Below the pieces are notes generated by a model that saw nothing but the letters and a program-made list of their open reading frames with translations, searched no databases and had not been told where the DNA came from. This document shows positions 1 to 12,300 of a stretch of DNA of 64,000 nt, one piece after another (positions within the stretch are counted from its first letter, which is position 1; each line of letters begins with the position of its first letter). A program made the position numbers and the translations under genes. Source of the DNA: Gordonia sp. SID5947 (GTDB taxonomy: Bacteria; Actinomycetota; Actinomycetes; Mycobacteriales; Mycobacteriaceae); assembly GCF_009862785.1 (NCBI RefSeq), contig NZ_WWHU01000001.1, positions 4,712,001 through 4,776,000 on the forward strand. The letters run 5' to 3'.

Positions 1-390
1 GAGAACGGGATACGTGCCACGGTCGGCGCCAGGGTTCCGGACTACATGGTCCCCGACGTGGTCATGATCCTCGATCAGTTGCCGTTGAACGTCAACGGCA
101 AACTCGATCGCAAGGCGCTTCCGGTACCGGCGCCGAAGAGCTCGGCCGTCTACGTACCTCCGCGCGACGAGTCCGAGCGCCAGATCGCCACGGTGTTCGA
201 ATCGGTCCTCGACGTCGATCGGGTCAGTGTCGTCGAGTCGCTGTTCGGTATCGGCGGCAATTCCTTGGTGGCCGCGCAGATCGCCGCGAGGTGTAAGGAC
301 GATCTCGACCTGGTGGTGTCCGTCCGGGACATCTTCGAGGCGCCGACGGTTCGCGATCTCGCCGCCCGGGTGGCCGGCCGCAAGCACGTC
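1..390 (+). other. NRPS module M0 (3' part): end of adenylation domain plus carrier
   Basis: Only the last ~45 residues of the adenylation domain are present, including the A10 lysine in NVNGKLDRKALP. A carrier follows at about 160-375, with GGNS (serine codon at 262-264). The specificity pocket lies outside the window, so the substrate is unknown. The GGNS form and the absence of an epimerase mean an L-configured (or achiral) unit is passed to M1. Confidence 0.88.
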
Positions 391-3300
391 CATCGACCCG
401 AACTCGTCGCGGCCGCCAGACCGTCGCCGATACCGCTCTCGTATGCGCAGCGGCGGATCTGGTTCCTGGACGCCCTCGACCCGGGCAGCCACGTCTACAA
501 CATTCCCCTGGTGCTCCGGTTCCGTGGCGATCTCGACCCGTCGGCGCTCGACGCAGCAGTCCGCGACCTCCTCGGCCGACACGAGATCCTGCGCACGCGT
601 TTCCCGTCGACGGACGGTGTGCCCGAACAGATCGTGCTCGCCGTCGGGAGCTACCAGCCCGATCTCGACATCACGTCGCCGGCCCGCATACCGGCCGATG
701 ACGGAGCCGTGGACGCCGCTCTCGCCGAGGTGACCGGGGTCGGATTCGATCTGGAGAGCGCGCCGCCGATCCGTGCCCGACAGTTCCGGGCCGGCGACGA
801 CGAGTTCGTCTTCGCCCTCGTGGCCCACCATGTGATCAGCGACGGCGGATCACTCACGCCCTTGGCGCAGGACCTGGTGGCCTTGTACGCCGCCCGCCGG
901 GGCGCGGGCGGCGCCGACCGGCCGCAACTCGAGGTCCAGTACGCGGACTACACCCTCTGGCAACGCCACGTCCTCGGTGATCCGGAGAGCTCCGATTCGC
1001 TTGCGGCACAACAGCTGGCTTTCTGGAGGCACGAGCTCGACGGGGCACCGGAAGTGATCGCCCTGCCCACCGATCGGCCGCGGCCCCCGGTGCAGAGCAA
1101 CCGGGCCGATGCGGTGACCTTCGAGGTCGACGGCGAACTCTTCGCAGCCGTCCGGCAGTTCGCACAGTCGCACAACGCGTCGTTGTTCATGGTGTTGCAC
1201 GCGGCGTGGGCGCTGGTGCTGCACCGCCTGACCGGCGACCGCGATGTGGTGGTCGGCACGCCCTACGCCGGCCGAGGCGAGCGTGGACTCGACCACCTCG
1301 TCGGCATGTTCATGAACACGGTGGTGTTGCGCACCCCTGTCGACCCATCACAGGCCTTCGGGGCGCTGCTCGACGACGTCCGCGACCGGGACCTCGCGGC
1401 CCTCGGCAACGCCGACATCCCGTTCGACATGATCGTCGAGCAACTCCAGCCCACGCGCAGCACCGCGCATTCGCCGATTTTCCAGGTCCTGTTGCTGCTT
1501 CAGGACGCCCAGGGCGCGCGGTTCGAACTGCCCGGTGTCACAGCGGAACTGGTCGAGCAGTATCGCGACCTGACCGATCACGACCTCGCGATCACCTTCA
1601 TCGAAGGCGTCGGCGGCGACGGGGTCCTCTCCGGCGTCATCGAATACGCGACCGATCTGTTCGACGGCGACACGGTCGGCGAGTTCATCGCACTCTTCGA
1701 ACGGACCATCCGCCAGGTCGTCTTCGAGCCGGATCGTCCGATGGGCGACCTCGAGGTCCTCGATGCCGACGACCTCCGACGTCGCCGGGCGCTCGCCGCC
1801 GGTGAGACGGTACGGGTCCGCGCCGAGACGATCGCGGACGCGGTCGCACGGCAGGCCGCCGCCACGCCGGACCTGCCCGCCCTGGTGTCCGACGATCGGA
1901 CCCTGACCTACGGCGAGTTCATGTCCCGTGTCACGGTGCTGGCGCGAGAACTCATCGGACGCGGCGTCGGGCCGGATGTCGCAGTGGGCGTGTCCATCCC
2001 GCGCTCGACCGAGATGGTCGTGGCGATCCACGCCGTGGTCGCGGCCGGCGGACGATATGTCCCGATCGATGTCGCAGCCCCGGTCGACCGGATCCGATAC
2101 ATGCTCGACACCGCCGGAGCCGAGATCGTGCTCGTCGGTCCGGGAGGTTCCCCGTCCGCGGTCGTCGAGTCGGGTGCGGCGATCGTCACGGTCGAGTGCG
2201 ATTCGGTGATCGTCGGCGACGACAGGCCCCTGGCCGACGACGAGCGCCGCGGACGCCTACGGCCCGACCATGCCGCCTACACGATCTTCACGTCCGGATC
2301 CACGGGACGGCCGAAGGGCGTGACCGTCCCGCACGACGCGGTGGTCAACCGCATGCGTTGGGGACTCGACGAACTTCCGATCGACGCCTCTGACACGGTC
2401 GTGCTCAAGACGCCGGTGACCTTCGACTGCTCGGTGGCCGAGTTGTTCGCGCCCCTGATGGTCGGCGCCCGACTGTTGGTACTCGACGCCGACGGTCATC
2501 TCGACCCGGTCTACGTGGCCGAGCAGATCGCGAGACACCGGGCCACGATGGTCCACTTCGTGCCCTCGATGTTGTCGGTGTTCCTCGAGGTCGCCGGTCC
2601 CGAGCGGGTGGGGTCGCTCGATTCGCTGCGCATCGTGTCCACCACGGGTGAGGCACTCCCGCCCGCCGTGGCCGCGCAGACGCGGAACCTGTTGCCCGAC
2701 GTCTTGTTCTACAACCTCTACGGTCCGACCGAGGCCGCCGTGGAGATCACGTACCAGCGGATCGACGATGTCGACGCGTCGCTCGGCTCGGTGCCGATCG
2801 GCGAGCCCGTGTGGAACTCGACCGCACACGTGCTCGATGCCCGCCTGCACCCCGTGCCCCGGGGTGCCGCCGGTGAGCTCTACGTGGGTGGTGTCCAGTT
2901 GGCCCGCGGCTACGCAGCCCGTCCGGATCTGACCGCGGAGCGGTTCGTGGCCGATCCGTTCGGGGCGCCGGGGGCACGGTTGTACCGAACCGGTGATCTG
3001 GTGCGTCATCGTCGTGATGGATCACTGGATTACCTGGGGCGCACCGATTTCCAGATCAAGCTGCGCGGCCAGCGCATCGAGCTCGGCGAGATCGAGTCGG
3101 TGCTGGCCGCGGCGCCCGGTGTGGTGCATGCGGCGGCGACGGTGGCCACGGCGCCGGCAGGCGGGGATCATCTCGTGGCGTACCTGGCAGGCTCTGACGA
3201 GCATCCGATCGATCTCGACCGGGTCAAGTCGGTGATCGCGGAGGCGCTCGCCGAGTACATGCGTCCGACGGTCTGGATGGTTCTCGACGACATCCCGCTG

Positions 3301-6300
3301 AACTCGGCAGGCAAGCTCGATCGCCGGGCCCTGCCGGAGCCCGAGTTCACCGCAGGGGAGTACGTGGCCCCGGAATCGGATGCCGAGGCAACCGTCGCCG
3401 ATGTGTTCGCCGACGTTCTCGGCGTCGACCGCGTTTCGGTGGTCGACAGCTTCTTCGATCTCGGTGGCAACTCGTTGTCGGCGACCCGGGTCGCCGCGCG
3501 GGTAGCCGACGCGCTCGGTTCCGATGTGCCCGTCCGGTCCCTGTTCGACGCACCGACAGCACGCGAACTCGCCGAACTGGTCTCGGGCGCACGGGTCCGG
3601 CGCACCGACCTGCCTGCGCTGGGTTCGGTTGCCGGCTCGCAGCCCCGCACGCAACCGCTACCGCTGTCGTTCGCTCAGCAGCGGATGTGGTTCATCAACC
3701 AGTTCGACCCCGCATCACCGGCCTACAACATCCCCGTGCTGCTCCGCCTGCGCGGACCGGTCGACTCGGACGCGATGGGCCGGGCGTTCGCGGACGTGGT
3801 GGCGCGCCACGAGGTGTTGCGGACCCGCTACCCGGCCGGTCCCGACGGCACGCCCTACCAGGAGATCGCCGACACCGATACCGCCGCACCGCAACTCGAC
3901 TGGGCGGTCGGTGACGAGGCGCAGGCGCGTGAACTCCTCGTTCGTGGCTTCGACGTCGCCGGTGAACTACCGATCCGCGCGCGACTCGCGGCGGTCGGCC
4001 CCGATGAGCACCTCTTGGTGGTGGTCGTCCACCACATCGCCGCCGACGGCGAATCCGGACCCGTACTCGCCCGCGACCTCGCCATCGCGTACACCGCACG
4101 GGCGCAAGGCGACTCGCCGAGCTGGCCACCCATGGCGCTGCAGTACGCCGACTACGCGATCTGGCAGCGGAGGGCGCTCGGCGACGAACGGGACCCCGGC
4201 TCGGAGATCTCACGCCAACTCGGTCATTGGCGGACGCAGCTGGCCGGCCTCCCCGACGTTCTCGAACTCCCCACCGACCACCCACGGCCCGCGGTGTCGT
4301 CGATGCGCAGTGGATCGGTCGGATACCGCGTCGACGAGGACATCCGGCGCGGTCTCGACGAACTCGCGCGTGTACATGGCACCACGCGTTTCATGGTGGT
4401 CCATGCCGCATTGGCCGTGCTGTTGGCGCGGTTGTCGGCGACCTCGGACATCGCCGTCGCCACGCCGGTCGCCGGGCGCGGTGACGTCGCTCTCGACGAT
4501 CTCGTCGGCATGTTCGTCAACACGCTTGTGCTGCGCACCGAGGTGACCCCGCACCAGTCGTTCAGCGAGCTCTTGGGTCAGGCGCGACGCGTCGATCTCG
4601 ACGCCTTCTCCCATGCCGACGTGCCGTTCGAGCGGGTCGTCGAGGCGCTCGATCCCGTGCGTTCGGAATCCTTCGAACCGCTTGCCCAGGTGTTGCTGGT
4701 CCTCGACCAGAGCGGGCTCGGACCGAGGACGGTCGGCGACCTCGAGATCATCGCCGAGGACCCGGGTGCCGATGCCGCCAAGTTCGATCTCACCGTCGGA
4801 CTGACCGAGACCGCGGACGGCGCGTTGGCCGGCAAGATCATCTACGCCACCGACCTCTTCGACGCCGCCGGAGCCGAGCGGATCGCCGCAGCCTTCCACA
4901 GCCTGTTGATCGAGATCGCTGCGTCCTCGGCCGCCGGCGCCGACCCCGCCGTCGGAGATCTCGCCATCCTCGACGAAGCCGAGACGGCACAGCGTGTCGA
5001 CGATGCCACCGGAGAGCGGGTCGATCTGCCGGCACAGGCCCTGCCGGAGGCGCTGACCGAATTCGGCGCCGGCCATCCGGGAGCGCCCGCACTCCTGGTC
5101 GACGACCGCGTCATCGACCACGCGGAATTCGCCGCCCGCGTGAACACACTGGCCCGCGAACTGATCGCCCTCGGTGTGGGACCCGACGTCGCGGTGGCGC
5201 TGTGCATCCCACGGTCGGCCGAGATGGTGATCGCGATTCACGCGGTGGTGACGGCCGGCGGACAATATGTCCCCATCGACACGGAGGCTCCACCGGAGCG
5301 GGCCGGCTACATCATCGACACCGCCGGTGCGACACTACTTCTCGTCGCGCCCGGTGATCGTCCGTCGCCCGTTGCCGACAACGGGACGCGAGTCGTCGAG
5401 GTCGATGCCACCACGCCGATCGATTCCGAAGCGCCGGAGGCACAGCCGGTGTCCGATGCCGATCGGACCGCACCGCTGTGGCCCGATCATGCGGCGTACA
5501 CGATCTTCACCTCCGGTTCGACCGGCCGCCCCAAGGGAGTGACGGTCAGTCACCGCTCGGTCCTCAACCGCCTGCGGTGGGGGCTCGCGACATTCCCGTT
5601 CGGGACCGATGACACGGTGATCCTCAAGACGCCCTACACCTTCGACGTGTCGGTACCCGAACTCTTCGCGCCGGTGATCGCGGGAGCACGGATGCTGGTC
5701 GCCCGCCACGGCGGCCACACAGACCCGACCTACCTCGCCGACGTGCTGCACGCACACCAGGTGACGTCCGTGCATTTCGTACCGTCGATGCTGGCGGTGT
5801 TCCTCGATGTTGTCCCCGACCGGCAGCTGGCCCGGTTGACCCGCCTGCGATACATCTTCTGCTCGGGCGAGGCGTTGTCGCCATCGGTCGCCGCCGCCAC
5901 CCGGGACACGTTCCCGCACGCCGGACTTCACGACCTGTTCGGCCCGACCGAGGCTGCCGTGGAGGTCGCACACCAGCAGCTCGACACCGTCGGTGACGTG
6001 GTACCGATCGGCCGGCCGACCTGGAACACCCGGACGATCGTGCTCGATGCCCGCCTGCGGGTGGTGCCGGTCGGCGTGCCGGGCGAACTGTACCTCGGCG
6101 GGGTGCAGGTGGCGCGTGGATACGCGACGCGCTCCGAACTCACCGCCGACCGATTCGTCCCAGACCCGTACGGGATGCCCGGCGAGCGGCTCTACCGAAC
6201 CGGTGACCTGGTCCGGTGGAACCGCGACGGTGCACTGGAATACCTGGGCCGCACCGATTTCCAGGTGAAGCTGCGCGGGCAGCGCGTGGAGCTGGGGGAG

Positions 6301-9300
6301 ATCGAGTCGGTGCTCGCCGGGGTGCCGGGGGTGGTGCACGCGGCGACGACCGTCGCCACCGCGCCCGGCGGTGCGCAGCATCTCGTCGCCTACCTCGCGC
6401 CGGCCTCGACGGTTGACGTGGACACCGCGCGTCGGGCGGTTGCGGATGCGTTGCCGCAGTACATGCGGCCCACCGTGTGGACGGTGCTCGACGAGTTGCC
6501 GCTCGGCAGTGCCGGCAAGCTCGATCGTCGCGCTCTGCCCCAACCCGACTTCGGGACGTCCGAGTCCGCCGGGACGGTTGAACCGGGGACCGATGCGGAA
6601 CGTCGGATCGCCGAGGTCATCGCGGGTGTGCTCGGCGTCGACCGGATCGGGGTGACCGAATCCTTCTTCGCGCTCGGTGGCGACTCGATCATGTCGATCC
6701 AGGTGTCGTCGTTGCTGCGTGGTGCCGGGTTCCCGTTGAGTCCGCGGGACATCTTCGAACACAAGACGGTTCGTGACCTCGCCCGCGCAGTCGACGGGGC
6801 CGCGGCCGAACTCCTCGACGAGCTGCCGGGGGGCGCCGCCGGCGACATGGCGCTCACGCCGACCGTCCACTGGATGCTCGAACACGCCGACGGCCCGTCG
6901 GACTTCGCAGACTACTCGCAGGCGCTCGTCCTCACCTTGCCGTCGGAAGCCGGCGAGGCCGGGCTGGCTGCCGTGCTCGAGTCCGTCGTCGAGCATCATC
7001 CGGTGCTGTCGGCGCGGCTGTCGCAAACGGCCGACGGATGGTCGATGCGAGCCGGCGAGCCGTTCTCCGGCACCGACGCCCTGGCCGTGTGGACCGCTGA
7101 AGAATCGGCCGAACGGGCCGGTACCGGCGCCGCGAACGCAGTCGTTCGCGCTGCGCACGCCGACGCCCTGAGCCGTCTGTCACCGGCCGAGGCACGGATG
7201 ATCGCCGTTACCGGTATACGGGGCGAAGGTGGCGGCCCGGGCCGGCTGGTGGTGGCCGTGCATCATCTCGCCGTCGACGCCGTGTCGTGGCGAACCATCG
7301 TGACAGATCTCGCGATCGCCTGGTCGCAGCACCGCTCGGGCGATCCGATCACGCTGCCGGACAACGGAACATCGATGCGGCGGTGGGCGGAAGTCCTCCA
7401 CGGCCTCGCAGTCTCACGCGCGTCGGAATTGCCGATCTGGAAGCGGCACCTGCCGGAACATCCGACCCTGCTCGGCGCGCCGCTCGACCGGGACCGCGAC
7501 CGGCAATCGAGTGTCCGGTCCGAGACATTCCGGGTGCCCGCAGAGTTGACCGAAGCGGTCCTCGGTCGGATCGCCGGCGCATTCCGGACCGGGGCCGACG
7601 ACATCATGCTCGCCGCCCTCGGACTCGCCGTGGCGCGCCATCACGGCGGGCCGGTCCCGGTGTCGATGCTGCTCGAGAGCCATGGGCGCGAAGAACATGT
7701 GGGACCGGCGCCCGCCGATCTGTCCCGCGCCGTCGGCTGGTTCACCAGCGTCTCCCCGGTCACCCTCGACATCGATCCGACCGCACCGGTTGCGTCGCTG
7801 GTCAAGGCCACCAAGGAGGCCATCGCCGAACGTCCGGATGACGGCATCGCCTTCGGCGCACTGCGTCATCTCCGTCCCGATTCGCCGCTGTCGGCTCGTC
7901 CGTTGCCGCCCATCACGTTCAACTTCCTCGGTGGCGGCGCAGCGGGTCGCCGGGCAGACGCGGTGGGTGAGGGGACCGACGGAGACGTCGCTTTCGCGCC
8001 CGCCGTCGATGCGCCCCGCCTGCCCGGGACCGTCGCGGGGACGATGGCCGCGCTCGCGCAGCTGGCCGTCAACATCAACACCGTGCCGACCGACGACGGT
8101 CGCATCCTGGAAGCCGAGTTCAGCGCGCCGTCAGCGGTTCTCGACGGGGATGCGATCGGGGCGCTGGCCGCCGGATTCACCGAGGCGCTCGCGCAGATCG
8201 CCGCCCACGTCGATGAGGTCGGCGACCCCGGGCTCAGCCCGTCGGACGTCGCGCCCACCGGCCTCACACAGGACGAGATCGATCACCTCGCGGTGCGTTA
8301 CCCGGGTGCCGACCTCTGGTCGCTCACGCCGTTGCAGCGCGGTCTGTTCTATCAGGCCGAGCGCACCCTGGCCGGGGATCGTGGAGCGGCCTCCTCGGGC
8401 CTCGATGTCTATGTCACCCAAGGCGTCATCGACATCCACGGGCACGTCGACGCCGACCGTCTGCGGGAATCGGCTCGTCGGCTCCTGGGAGATCACCGGG
8501 TCCTGCGCTCCGGATATCTGCGGACCGGATCGGGCACCCCGGTCGCGGTGGTGCCCACGCATGTCGACCTGGTCTGGGAGTCCGTGGACCTCGGCGAACT
8601 CTCGGCCGGCGAGGCCGAACGCCGGGCCGACGAACTGACGCTGGCCGATCGGATCACACCGTTCGACCTGGCCACGCCGCCGTTGTTGCGCTTCCGGCTG
8701 ATCCGTCTGCCCCGCGGAGTGACCCGGTTCGTCGTCACCAACCATCACCTTCTTCTCGACGGCTGGTCGAACCCGCTCGTGCTCGCCGAACTGTTCGCCC
8801 ACCACGGCGGCCTCGAACTCCCCGGGACCGACGAGACGGTCTCCCGTGACTTCGGTGATTTTCTCCGGTGGCTGGCCCGGCGCGACGACGATGCCGGACT
8901 GGCGGCGTGGCGCGAGACGCTGGCCGAGGTCGACGGACCGACCCTCGTGCGGCCCGGATTCAGCCCCACCGCAACGGAACTACCGCGCGACGCGACGATC
9001 GCCACCGGAACCGATCTCGCTGCGCGGCTGACACAGTTGGCCCGCGACACCGACGCCACGGTCCCGACCGTCCTCCAATACGCGTGGGGCGTGCTGCTGT
9101 CCCGACTGACCGGCCGAACGACGGTCACCTTCGGCGAGACGGTCTCGGGCCGACCACCGGAGCTCCCCGGTGTCGAGACGATGATCGGTCTGTTCATCAA
9201 CACGCTCCCGGTGGTCGTCGATGTCGACGCGGCCCAATCGGTGCGCGCCGGGCTCGCCGATCTGCAGGCCACCAAGGCCCGGCTGCTCGATCACCAGCAC

Positions 9301-12300
9301 CTCGGACTCGCAGACATCGCCTCGGCTGCCGGGCACCAGGAGTTGTTCGACACGCTGACCGTCTACGAGTCCTATCCGGTGGATGCGGACGCGGTGACCG
9401 CGGGCAGTGCGGCGGCCGGTCTGGAGATCGGACAGGTGTCGCTGACCGATGCCACGCACTACCCCCTCAACCTGGCAGCCGCGCCCTCGGGCGACGACCT
9501 CGAACTGACGTTCAAGTATCTCCCGAACGCCTTCTCGGACAACGAGATAAGTCGTATCGCCGACATGTATCGGGCCCTGCTGGCCGGATTCGTCGACGCA
9601 CCCGGATGCGCGGTCGGCGACATCGTGCTCGTCGACGCCGGGGAACGTGCCGCGCTGGCGCCGATGACGACCCCCGCACGGACGACGCCGCAGACGATCC
9701 CCGAGATCCTCGCCGCCCGCGAGGTCCCGGGCCACCGTACGGCGTTGATCCTCGGCGACCGGTCGATGACCTACGACGAGTTCGGCGACCGCACACACCG
9801 ACTCGGGCGCCTGCTCATCGGCGAGGGCATCGGACCGGGCGATGTGGTCGCGGTGGCGATCGGCCGGTCGGTGGAGTCTGTCATCGCGGTCTGGTCGGTG
9901 ATCGCGACCGGCGCCGCGTACCTGCCGATCGACCCGGCGTTGCCCACCGACCGTGTCGCCCACATGCTCGCCGATTCCGGTGTGGCCGTGGCCCTCACGA
10001 CCACGGTGACCCGCCTCGACGAGCGCTTCGACGGTGTCGGCTGGATCGCGGTCGACGATCCGGACACACAGACGCGACTGGCCGGGTTGTCCGGCGCGGC
10101 GATCGCCGACGACGAGCGGACGCGCGGCCCACGTCTCGACGACGTCGCCTACCTGATCTACACCTCGGGCTCCACCGGTCGGCCCAAGGCTGTCGCGGTG
10201 TCACACCGTGGTGTCGCCGAGATGATTGCCGCACAAGCAACCATCTCGGGAACGGCGTCCGACACCCGGGTGCTGCACGTGGCGTCCCCGAGCTTCGATG
10301 CCGCGTTCTTCGAGATGGCCTGGGCCATCGGACTCGGGGTCACCCTGGTGGTCTCCCCGGCCGACGTCTTCGGCGGCCCCGGCCTCGTCGACGTGATGGC
10401 CGACGGGGCCGTCACCGACGCTGTCATCACACCTCAGGTGCTCGCGACGATGACCCCGCACGGACTGACCTCGCTCCGTCACCTCACGACGGCGGGTGAG
10501 GCGTGTCCGCCCGAGGTCGTCGAGGCGTGGGCTCCCGGCCGGGAGATGTTCAACCTCTACGGGCCCTCCGAAGCAACCGTCTGGGCGACCTCGGCCGTGC
10601 TGATGCCCGGCGAGGCGATCGCCATCGGCCGTCCGGTGGGCGGCTTCGCGGTCGCGGTGCTCGACGAGCGGCTGCACCCGGTACCGGTGGGCGCCGTCGG
10701 CGAGCTCTACCTGGCCGGCGAGGCACTTGCCCTCGGCTATCTCAATCGGCCGGGGCTGTCGGCCTCGACGTTCGTGGCGGACCCGTACGGCGCGCCGGGA
10801 AGTCGGCTCTACCGCACCGGGGACCTCGTGCGCTGGACGGAGCACGAGCACACCGGTACCCATCAGCTGGAGTTCGCCGGACGCGCCGACTTCCAGGTGA
10901 AGATCAACGGCCAGCGCGTCGAGCTCGGCGAGATCGACGCCGTCCTCGCCGCGCAGCCGGGCGTCGATCTCGCGGTCACACTGGGTGTCTCCGCGGATGG
11001 CATCGGCACCCGCCTTGTCAGCTATGTCGTACCCGACGCCGACTCTCCGGTCGACCTCGACCCGGACGCACTCACCGACGCGGTGAGTGGGCGGCTCGCG
11101 CGCTACATGGTGCCGTCGGCGCTCATCGTGCTCGACGCGCTTCCGCTGACCACCAGCGGCAAACTCGATCGACGTGCGCTGCCTGCTCCCCAATGGGATT
11201 CGACCGTCGAGTTCGTCGCCCCGGCGACCCCCGGCGAAGCCGACATCGCCGAGATCATCGCCGATCTGCTGGACCGCGATCGGGTGGGCGCGACCGACTC
11301 GTTCTTCGACCTCGGCGGCAACTCGCTGTCGGCCACGCGCCTCGCCGCGCGGATCTCCGCAACCACCGGCACCGCCGTCGCGGTGCGGGACGTGTTCGAC
11401 CACCCGACCGTGCGGGATCTCGCGCGGGTGGTGAGTGCCGCGGAAAGCGACGTCCGGGCATCCGTCACGCCGGGCTCGATCGCACGGCCCGAACACCTTC
11501 CGCTGTCGTACTCGCAGCAGCGGATCTGGTTCATCAACCGGTTCGATCCGGACTCGGCGGCATACAACATCCCGTTGGTGCTCGAGCTCCGCGGCGATCT
11601 GGACCGAGATGCCTTGCGGGCAGCGCTCTTCGACGTGATCGGCCGGCACGAGGTGCTGCGGAGCACCGTCGTCGACGGTGACGACCTCGATGGTGGCGCG
11701 CCCGAACAGATCATCCATCCCGTCGGTGACCTCGACGCCGAGTCGGTCTGGGCGCAGGTGACCGGGAGCCCCGACGAGATCACCGCTGCGGTGACCGCCG
11801 CGGTGTCGACCGGTTTCGACATCTCTCGCGTACTACCGGTGCGCGCGGTACTCGGTTCCGACGCCGGAGATGCGCGGCGCCACCTGCTCGCCCTGGTCGT
11901 CCACCACATCGCCGCCGACGGTGAATCGATGAGGCCGCTACTCGCCGATGTGCTCGCAGCGTACCGGGCACGGATCGCCGGTGGTGCCCCCCACTGGGCG
12001 CCCCTGTCGGTACAGTTCGCCGACTACGCACTCTGGCAGCGTGCCGTGCTCGGCGACCCGGGCGATCCGGGCTCCGCGATCGCCACCCAAACCCGTTATT
12101 GGACAGAAAAACTGGCCTCGATCCCAGATGTCCTCGAGCTGCCCGCGGATCGTCCGCGTCCGGCAGTCGCCTCGCTGCGCGGCGCCTCGGCCGACTTCGA
12201 GATACCGGCCGACGTCGCGGCGTCGGTCACCGCGATCGCCGCCGACCGTGGTGTCACGCCGTTCATGGTCGCCCACGCCGCGCTCGCCGTCTTGTTGTCG

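Noticed and set aside
46..48. ATG at 46 as the start of the giant NRPS
   Set aside because: It encodes the Met of DYMVPDV inside an adenylation domain, and the frame is open from base 1.
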